A DNA stretch of 64,000 nt from Pithys albifrons albifrons (lineage: Eukaryota > Chordata > Aves > Passeriformes > Thamnophilidae), in contig NC_092458.1 in NCBI RefSeq assembly GCF_047495875.1, positions 109,603,727 to 109,667,726 on the forward strand, given 5' to 3'. Made by a program: the position numbers and the translations under genes. Of the stretch, positions 34,788-43,200 are shown in pieces. The notes under the pieces are model-generated. The model searched no databases, was not told the origin of the DNA, and worked only from the letters and a program-made list of their open reading frames with translations. Numbering within the stretch: the stretch's first letter is position 1; every line of letters starts with the position of its first letter.

Positions 34788-36232
34788 CCATGAATTCGAT
34801 GCCTTTGGATGTCATGTGGGTGGTGCTCTCCAGGCTGTTTTCCTGCCGCAACCTAAGCTGCTACCTCTGGGGATTCAGTGATAATAGTACGGACCCTTGG
34901 GAAGGAACAAAGGGGAATCTCTTCTCCCAACCCTTTGTCCATTCCCCATTCAAGTCTGCTACAACAGCTTTTGAGATGTTTAAATTCTCCCTGGATGCCA
35001 GAGATATCTTGCTCTTTATGGTTTTTCTGCAGGGTTGTATCCCTGCAGCTTACAGAATGTTTGAAGGTAGGGCCAGGGTTTTTCCAGAATGCATTCAGAA
35101 ACCTAGCTCAGTGAAGGGAGAAAAGGATGAGGCTAAACCAGGAGGACAGGCCAAGCCTATGGAAGTTGCCCCTATTCAGAAAAGGAAATATAAGACCAAA
35201 TTAGACCATCCAGCAGACTATGAGGGGGCTGCTGCACCTCCACAGCAAGCAGACCCAGAGCCTGAGATCATCACTGAGTCATTGTCATTTGATAATCTCC
35301 GTAGTTTGCGGAAAGACATTGCTCGACACCCGGGTGAGCCCATCCTGACTTGGTTGATCCGAGTTTGGGACCTTATGGGTGAAACCTTACAACTGGATGG
35401 TGCTGAAGCCAGGTTTTTGGGGGCTCTGGCCCAGGACGTGGCTATTGAACAGGTGTTCGTGAGGGAATCAAAGCCCCTTTCACTCTGGGCACGACTTCTA
35501 ACGAGTGTAAGAGAGAAGTTTGTTTATAGAGAAATCCTGCAGGAACATCATATTAGGAAGACTTGGAAGACGATGGAAGAAGGAATTTTACGTCTGAGGG
35601 AGATGGCAATGATGGACGTGCTTTTTGGAAGAGGTGGGCAAGCCAATAATGACCCTGACAAGGTCAGATGCACACCACATATGTGGTGGGACCTTTCACG
35701 CTCGGGGCCAGCTGAATACACCGATTTCCTGGCATCCATGTATAGGGAAGAGAACCATGAAACAGTGGGCGCAGTAGCAAATAAGCTCCGGATATATGAA
35801 AGCATGACCCACAGCCCAATGCAGGCCCGTATTTCTGCTGTAGAGACATTGGTTGAGAGTCTCAAGACGCTGCCTGCAGAGGTAAAAGCGATCAGAGAGG
35901 AAATTAGGGAAAGTCTCCAAGTGGCACCAGTGCGAATGAGAACCTCTGAAGTCAGAGCCAGACGCCCCCCAGCCAGAGGAAGTGGACAGACCTCACGAAC
36001 TGAGATGTGGTACTTCCTGGCCAAACATGGAGAAGACATGGGACGGTGGGATGGGAAACCCACCCGTGCCCTTGCAGCCCGAGTACAAGAACTGAAGGAG
36101 AATGGAAGAAGGTCAGTGAGAGTAAGTGCAGTCCCAGTTTCCCACGGGCAAGAATCTGACCCACAGGAGGGCACCTCCCAGGTGTACTCATCGAGAAAAG
36201 GTTCTGACCGCTATGACCAGGATCAGTGTTAG
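34788..36232 (+). pseudogene. gag, 3' part of outer provirus
   Basis: Gag resumes here after the inner insertion and is open to UAG at 36230-36232. An internal ATG at 34790-34792 opens 480 residues. It keeps the CYLWG and N-S-T region, a hydrophobic segment (about residues 65-80 of this piece), the basic QKRKYKTK stretch and the capsid-like region through a basic C-terminus. Compared with the inner Gag it lacks the aromatic block and all six 19-residue repeats, roughly 170 residues. There is no CCHC knuckle. The piece is uninterrupted, but it is separated from its start by 6.8 kb of antisense provirus and from its promoter by two LTRs, so I treat it as a broken gene. Internal initiation could still yield a truncated product. 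Confidence 0.8.
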
Positions 36233-36306
36233 AGGGGCCCTGCCTCTAGCCAGGTAGAGGCACGGGACAACCGTGTCTATTGGACTGTGTGGATTCGATG
36301 GCCTGG
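36230..36306 (+). promoter_or_regulatory. gag-pol UAG readthrough site with predicted pseudoknot (outer)
   Basis: UAG at 36230-36232 is followed in the same frame by pro-pol. After a 9-nt spacer comes the perfect 7-bp hairpin GCCTCTA/TAGAGGC (36242-36248 and 36255-36261) with loop GCCAGG (36249-36254). The loop can pair with CCTGGT at 36302-36307, five Watson-Crick pairs plus one G-U. This geometry is that of a type I readthrough pseudoknot (inference). Confidence 0.65.
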
Positions 36307-39300
36307 TACATCAGACCCACAAAAGTATAAGGCTTTGGTTGATACTGGCGCTCAATGCACATTAATGCCATCAGGACATGTGGGCTCAGAAACTATTTCT
36401 ATTTCTGGGGTGACAGGGGGATCTCAAGAGTTGACTGTGCTAGAAGCTGAAGTGAGCTTGACAGGGAGAGATTGGCAGAAACACCCCATTGTGACTGGTC
36501 CAGCCGCCCCATGTATCCTGGGCATTGACTACCTCAGGAATGGATATTTTAAGGACCCAAAGGGGCATAGATGGGCTTTTGGAATAGCCACTGTACAGAC
36601 AGAAGGGATTGAACAATTGAACTCATTGCCAGGTCTCTCAGAAAGTCCTTCTGCTGTTGGACTGTTGAAAGTTGAGGAACAGCAAGTGCCAATTGCCACC
36701 ACGACAGTGCACCGTCGGCAATACCGAACGAACCGTGATGCTGTGATCCCCATCCATAAGATGATCCGTGAACTGGAGAGCCAAGGGGTGGTCAGCAAAA
36801 CCCACTCACCCTTCAACAGCCCCATCTGGCCTGTGCATAAGTCTGATGGAGAATGGAGATTGACTGTGGACTATCGTGGCTTGAATGAAGTTACCCCACC
36901 GCTGAGTGCCGCTGTGCCGGACATGCTGGAGCTCCAGTATGAACTGGAGTCCAGGGCAGCAAAGTGGTATGCCACTATTGACATTGCTAATGCGTTCTTC
37001 TCCATTCCTCTGGCACCAGAGTGCAGGCCACAGTTTGCTTTTACCTGGAGGGGCGTGCAGTACACCTGGAACCGACTACCCCAGGGGTGGAAACACAGTC
37101 CCACCATCTGTCATGGACTGATCCAGACTGCACTGGAGAAGGGTGAGGCTCCAGAACACCTGCAATACATTGATGACATCATTGTGTGGGGGGACACAGC
37201 AGAAGAGGTTTTTCAGAAAGGAGAGAAAATCATCCAGATCCTTTTGGGAGCTGGCTTTGCCATCAAACGGAGTAAGGTTAAGGGACCAGCCCAAGAGATC
37301 CAGTTCCTGGGAGTGAAGTGGCAGGATGGACGCCGTCAGATTCCAACAGAAGTCATCAATAAGATCACAGCAATGTCTCCACCTACCAGCAAAAAGGAAA
37401 CACAAGCCTTCCTGGGTGCCATAGGGTTCTGGAGGATGCATATCCCAGCATACAGTCAGATCGTAAGCCCTCTCTACTTGGTAACCCGTAAGAAGAATGA
37501 TTTCCACTGGGGCCCTGAGCAGCAACAAGCCTTTGACCAGATCAAGCATGAGATTGCTCAGGCTGTAGCCCTTGGACCAGTCAGGACAGGACCAGACGTA
37601 CAGAACATGCTCTACTCCGCCGCCGGGAATAATGGCCTGTCTTGGAGCCTTTGGCAGAAGGTGCCTGGTGAGACTCGAGGCCGACCACTTGGATTCTGGA
37701 GCCGAGGCTACAGAGGATCTGAAGCCAACTATACCCCCACAGAGAAAGAGATCCTAGCCGCCTATGAAGGAGTCCAAGCCGCCTCAGAGGTGATTGGCAC
37801 AGAAGCACAGCTGTTTCTGGCACCTCGACTACCAGTGCTGAAGTGGATGTTGTCAGGACAGGCTGCCTCTACACATCACGCCACTGATGCTACCTGGAGC
37901 AAGTGGATTGCCCTGATTACGCAGCGCGCCCGTATAGGAAAATCAAATCGCCCTGGGATCCTGGAAATCATCACAAACTGGCCTGAAGGTGAAAATTTTG
38001 GTCTAGCAGATGAAGAGGAAGAGCAGGTGACACGTGCAGAAGAAGCTCCACCATACAATCAATTGCCAAAAGAGGAAATACGCTACGCCCTCTTCACCGA
38101 TGGCTCCTGTCGCATTGTAGGGACTAATCGCAAATGGAAAGCAGCTGTATGGAGTCCCACACGACAAGTTGCAGAAGCTACTGAAGGAGAAGGTGGGTCG
38201 AGTCAGTTTGCAGAGCTTAAAGCCGTGCAGTTGGCCCTGGACATTGCTGAACGAGAGAAATGGCCAAAGCTTTACCTCTACACCGACTCATGGATGGTGG
38301 CCAATGCTCTCTGGGGATGGTTAGACCGATGGAAGAAAACCAATTGGAAACGCAGAGGGAAACCCATCTGGGCTGCCGATATATGGCAAGATATTGCCAC
38401 CCGAGTAGAGAAGCTGATTGTGAGAGTCCGCCACGTAGACGCACACGTGCCCAAAAATCGGGCCAATGAGGAACATCTCAACAACCAACAGGCAGACCGA
38501 GCTGCGCAAGTGAAAGTATCACAGACAGATCTGGATTGGCAGCACAAGGGAGAGCTGTTCTTGGCTCGATGGGCCCATGATGCCTCGGGCCATCAGGGCA
38601 GAGATGCCACTTATAAATGGGCACGAGACCGAGGGGTGGATTTAACCATGGACATTATCTCTCAGGTTATCCACGACTGCGAGACATGTGCTGCCATTAA
38701 GCAGGCTAAGAGAGTGAAGCCCCTGTGGTATGGTGGACGCTGGGATAAGTATAAGTACGGGGAGGCCTGGCAGGTTGACTACATCACACTGCCACAGACC
38801 CGCCAAGGCAAGCGCTATGTGCTCACCATGGTGGAAGCAACCACAGGGTGGCTGGAGACACACCCAGTGCCTCACGCCACTGCTCGGAACACCATCCTAG
38901 GCCTGGAAAAACAAGTGCTGTGGCGACATGGCACCCCAGAACGAATTGAGTCAGATAATGGAACTCATTTCAAAAACAGCTTAGTTGCTACCTGGGCGAG
39001 AGAACATGGCATTGAGTGGGTGTATCATATCCCCTACCATGCACCAGCTGCCGGGAAAGTTGAGCGGTGTAATGGACTGTTGAAAACCACTTTGAAGGCG
39101 TTGGGTGGAGGGACTTTCAAACACTGGGATCAACACTTAGCAAAGGCTACATGGCTAGTCAACACTAGAGGCTCTGTCAATCGAGCCGGCCCTGCCCAAT
39201 CAGAACCCCTTCACACTGTAGATGGAGACAAAGTCCCTGTAATACACCTGAGAGGTATGCTAGGGAAAACAGTCTGGATCAACCCTGCCTCAGGCAAAGG

Positions 39301-39412
39301 CAAACCCATTCGTGGGGTTGTCTTTGCTCAAGGATCTGGTTCCACCTGGTGGGTGATGCAGGAAGATGGAGAGACACGATGTATACCTCAAGGGGAACTT
39401 ATCTCTGGGTAA
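36287..39412 (+). CDS. pro-pol of outer provirus (protease, RT, RNase H, integrase)
   Basis: 1041 codons counted from a GTG at 36287, with the frame open back to the gag UAG 18 codons upstream. It has the same layout as the inner copy: protease DTGA and ILGID, RT with LPQG and YIDD, degenerate connection domain, RNase H TDGSC and YTDS motifs, integrase HHCC and a D,D-35-E triad. About nine in ten of the first 100 residues match the inner Pol; it is 5 residues shorter, through a small loss in the acidic linker before RNase H and a shorter C-terminus. No internal stop or frameshift. It normally depends on Gag readthrough, so expression from this interrupted locus is doubtful, but the coding sequence looks functional. 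Confidence 0.92.
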   Translation: MWIRWPGTSDPQKYKALVDTGAQCTLMPSGHVGSETISISGVTGGSQELTVLEAEVSLTGRDWQKHPIVTGPAAPCILGIDYLRNGYFKDPKGHRWAFGIATVQTEGIEQLNSLPGLSESPSAVGLLKVEEQQVPIATTTVHRRQYRTNRDAVIPIHKMIRELESQGVVSKTHSPFNSPIWPVHKSDGEWRLTVDYRGLNEVTPPLSAAVPDMLELQYELESRAAKWYATIDIANAFFSIPLAPECRPQFAFTWRGVQYTWNRLPQGWKHSPTICHGLIQTALEKGEAPEHLQYIDDIIVWGDTAEEVFQKGEKIIQILLGAGFAIKRSKVKGPAQEIQFLGVKWQDGRRQIPTEVINKITAMSPPTSKKETQAFLGAIGFWRMHIPAYSQIVSPLYLVTRKKNDFHWGPEQQQAFDQIKHEIAQAVALGPVRTGPDVQNMLYSAAGNNGLSWSLWQKVPGETRGRPLGFWSRGYRGSEANYTPTEKEILAAYEGVQAASEVIGTEAQLFLAPRLPVLKWMLSGQAASTHHATDATWSKWIALITQRARIGKSNRPGILEIITNWPEGENFGLADEEEEQVTRAEEAPPYNQLPKEEIRYALFTDGSCRIVGTNRKWKAAVWSPTRQVAEATEGEGGSSQFAELKAVQLALDIAEREKWPKLYLYTDSWMVANALWGWLDRWKKTNWKRRGKPIWAADIWQDIATRVEKLIVRVRHVDAHVPKNRANEEHLNNQQADRAAQVKVSQTDLDWQHKGELFLARWAHDASGHQGRDATYKWARDRGVDLTMDIISQVIHDCETCAAIKQAKRVKPLWYGGRWDKYKYGEAWQVDYITLPQTRQGKRYVLTMVEATTGWLETHPVPHATARNTILGLEKQVLWRHGTPERIESDNGTHFKNSLVATWAREHGIEWVYHIPYHAPAAGKVERCNGLLKTTLKALGGGTFKHWDQHLAKATWLVNTRGSVNRAGPAQSEPLHTVDGDKVPVIHLRGMLGKTVWINPASGKGKPIRGVVFAQGSGSTWWVMQEDGETRCIPQGELISG

Positions 39413-39497
39413 ACGACTCATATTACTGTATTTGTAAACACTTAATTATTTGAAAGAAAATTTAAGTTTAATGTAGAGTATCGGCATGGAAGAGAAT
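39413..39497 (+). other. Short spacer between outer pol and polypurine tract
   Basis: It is 85 bp with no open frame of note. It confirms the absence of env in the outer element as well. Confidence 0.7.
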
Positions 39498-39511
39498 TTA
39501 GGGGTGGATAA
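39498..39511 (+). promoter_or_regulatory. Polypurine tract of outer provirus
   Basis: TTAGGGGTGGATAA immediately precedes the 3' LTR and matches the inner provirus tract at 13 of 14 positions. Confidence 0.85.
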
Positions 39512-40198
39512 TGTTGTAGTTTGGGATTATTATGTAAATTCTCTCCCCTGCCACTTAACTGCCCAGGCCAGCGGTTAACAAAAGAAGCAGTTAACTGTGA
39601 TCGCTGGGGTGGGGGCAGGTTTGTCTCTTTTGGTTTTTTTTTTTGGATACTCTCCTCAGTCTTGGCTCGGCGGAAGGGGGGAGTGGGGACTCCAAGGAGG
39701 CAGGCTGCCCTGCTGGTTACTGCTGGGGTTTTTCCCTGGCTGTCTTGCCGCTGCCTACTTCGGACCACCTTTTCCTGCCGTGCTGCTGCCTGCCTTGGAT
39801 TTGCTGCTGGTTGCTCGTACCTTTCTGCTTCTTGGACGGGGAACACAGGGGGAAGAGACTGAGTCCATCTGAAAGCCCACTGCTCGTCTGTTTCGCTGGA
39901 GAGGGACTGAAACTCACTCTGCAGCCAGCCAGGCTGTGACAAGGACACTTAAGTATAACCTTTTCTCCCGGAGGAAAACCTGCTGGGTTTTGTTGTTGTT
40001 TTTTTTTTCTCTTATGGTGTTGGGGAAGTGGGTTGCACTAGTCTGTTTACATATATATATATATATATATAGCAGTTATCCTTCTTGTATTAAAATTCCT
40101 TTTCTTAAATTTGATAAAGAGTGGTGTGATTATTGTGGAGGAGGCCCCTCCCCTGCTTGTGGGTAAAACATTTTGGTTTTTCCCCTCAAACCCAGACA
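39512..40198 (+). mobile_element. 3' LTR of outer provirus
   Basis: 687 bp with TG...CA ends. I read it as identical to 27041-27727, including homopolymer and TA-microsatellite lengths. It is followed directly by CTTAA. Confidence 0.93.
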
Positions 40199-40203
40199 CT
40201 TAA
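40199..40203. repeat. Outer provirus target-site duplication, right copy
   Basis: CTTAA, the partner of 27036-27040. Host sequence continues after it. Confidence 0.88.
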
Positions 40204-43200
40204 GTATTCTGTTTAGTGGTAGGAGACTGGTAATTTAATGTGATTTTCCTACACCTCCTAACCAGCAGTTTTCAATTGTGAGTTTTCATTTGAAAGTAAA
40301 TAAGTGTAGAATTTTTAAAGAAAAGACAGGCACTCAAGAAACTATGTTAAGGTAGACACAAAGGACCACACACTATTAGTGATCCTTGTACCTGAGGTGG
40401 TACAGCACCATCCATATAGAAACTCAGCTGTTTTCCAGAGCAGGATTGTAGAATTTCACAGCTCAAGATGATCCAGCATTGCCATCTTCTTATTCAATAC
40501 TATCAACCTCTCCCAATCTCCTGCTCAGCTACTTTTGCTGTTGCTTCCAAAATAATTTCAGTCAAAATTATTGAAGATATGTTTAAATAGAATATATTTG
40601 CAACTCTAAAGTGTTCTGCCCTGCTTGGGCCTGAAAAAGCTTCAATGAGGTTGTTAGCTGATAAAGATATTAAGCTCTAGCAGGGAGAAATGATAAACCA
40701 TGGTGGGCAGGACGTACACTGATGCTTTCATTCAGCATGGCAAGATCTGGAAGAAATAGTGTGGCCAATAATGTAAGACTCTATGCCTAAAAGACACAAG
40801 TGTAATTTAATATCAGAACTACATCAGACACACTGGAAGATACTCTGTAGCTTGGAGGCAGGAATCTGATTTGGGTAGGGAAGATTCTGATTCAGACTTC
40901 ACATCTTTTCTTTCTCATTTTGACCAGCAAAATTCCTCTAACTCATGATTTTTACCTTCCCTTAACAAAATTGACTTTGGAAACAAAGTTAAAATAAAAA
41001 CCAAAGCCACTTTTATTGTGCCTTTTGACCAGAGAGATGCTCAGGGATTTTTTTAATAATTCACAACCACAAAACAAGTGTGAGGCAAACCACTATAAAA
41101 TAATGGAAGTCACACAAAAGAATGCAAATAATTTCTTATCTTTGGCTCTCTATTGCTACTGTAGAACACGTTAACTCTTGGAATCAGTCTTATTTATCAA
41201 AGAATATCTTCAAAATTGATTAAATATTTATAGAAATTACCTCTTATCAAAGATTTCTCCTGTGTTTTTAAGTTTTTAATCAGATTACCTGACTTTATGG
41301 ATAATGTCTCAAGAAATTTTCATTATCTTCAAGAAAATATATAATGAAAAGTATTTCCTTGCATTCATTCACGAATACCATATATTGATGTGATTTACAA
41401 AAGATATAGGTAGGAATGCATGGTTTTAATCAAAAGTATCAAACATGCGTAGCAAAATCTGATACTGGGGTACTGCTAGTTCTGACCATAAGATGGATGC
41501 AGAGGGAAAATGCCATTAATAATTAGCATGTACTATTATTTTCTGCATAATTTCTTTGCATTATTTTGTCCCTTTTCTGAGAAGCTCCAGGTACACCTGA
41601 CCAGCATGAGGTCCGCTGATCTTTTACTGGGATGTACAAGTCTGAGCCAGGACAGAACACCTTACAAGGACACAGTGGCAGGACTCAAGAAATGAAAATT
41701 GCCATGGAAGGTGTTTTTTGTAACAGAAAACTTAAAATGTATTTTTTAAAAATGAAGATATACAAGGACATTAATTATAAGTTTATTTATACTTGTGTCT
41801 TTGAGTTCAAACAAGAGAACTGCTGTCAACTATGGTCCATTAAAAGTGGCCTTGGAGAATGCACATTCTTTAAAGTGATTATACAAAATCTGACCCCTGA
41901 GCATCTCAAACTGAACCACTAATGAAAAAAAGGTCATCTTCTTTCAGGTTCACCTGATGACTTTAGTGTCATGTAGCAGAGCACTGCTCAAACACCAGTG
42001 TCAAGGTAAATAAAGAGTGCTCTCACTGTCTCTCCTGCTGAAGTCTGTAGGCATTCTAGATAGCCAAGTCTTTCCCTGTGACAAATAAAAACAGGCATCA
42101 GTCACTAAAAGATCATTAGAAATCAAGTAGCTCCTGCAAGCCCATCTCACCAAAATAATTTTTTCTGAGAAGTTTTACTTTGAAGAGCAGCCAAGAAGTG
42201 AATGCAGGGCTAATTGATTGCAATGATAACTGCCAGCCAAGTGGATTTGTTAGTAAATACTCTGCATTCCAGAGGGGCTAGTCTGCTGTTCAAGCATGGA
42301 AAATATACATGCATAACTCCTCGTTATGCTACATCTTATACATATTATGACTGATCTTCAGTTTTAATGATATTTGTGAAATGGTAGAGATGACACAGAG
42401 TAGCAATAATGCAATAAAATGTCTCTGCAATATCCATTTGCTTTCTACAAGAGGGGATATATGCAGTGATTCATTTTTCCACTAGTTATATGCAAAAATA
42501 ACTTTTAATTCCCAAAGCAAACAAATACATCAGAGAGAAAAGTAGCTGCTTGCAAAACAACTCTGCCCTAACAGTTCTTTATAATGATGTGAAATTACTG
42601 CTTTTGACGTTGTTAAGTGGCAATTTCCAATCATGACCCTTATGGGTTTTTTTATGTTGCTGTGACTAAGCAAGCTACTAACTTCAAATGTAAAGTGAGA
42701 TAGTTATCTTTCATAGCTCTGAACAAACATGAATCCACAGAAGAATCATTTACAAGATACAGCAGGAGAAGATGCCATATAGATGGACTATGTTTAGTGT
42801 GAAGTAAGGAAGGGAACTTCCAAAGTCAAATCTCTGGCCAATCTTAGAACTGAGATTTCCTAAAAACCAAACCAAAACCCAATACAAAACAAACTCCCTC
42901 CCCACACCTCAAAATAAAAATTAAGAATTTTTTTCAACAGATTCCTATTTCCACAGTTTGTGCAGTTTTTATTAATACATGAGACCAGCATTTTCTAGAG
43001 GATTTCCTTGCACATAAGTTACTGAGGATGTCTTAAAATTTTCTCAGGAGTGCAGATTGACATTACCCTTGTTTTTAAGACCCCTGTGAAAATTGAGTTT
43101 CTATTGTTAAATCTGGAAATTATTCCTTAAACAGAAAAATGAACTGTACTGCAAAGAAATGATTCTCTGCTTATCATATAGCACAAGGGGTTTGAAAGGT

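Larger units (their letters stand above)
27036..40203 (+). mobile_element. Nested ERV: outer plus-strand provirus carrying an inner minus-strand provirus
   Basis: The outer provirus is bounded by the 5-bp target duplication CTTAA (27036-27040 and 40199-40203) and by two 687-bp LTRs. Between them lie a primer-binding site, gag, in-frame UAG, pro-pol and a polypurine tract. Its gag is interrupted by a complete second provirus in the opposite orientation (27967-34787). Without the insert the outer element would be about 6.3 kb. There is no env. Pol organisation and the look of its RT and connection region resemble class III (ERV-L-like) elements; this assignment comes from family resemblance, not a search. 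Confidence 0.93.
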
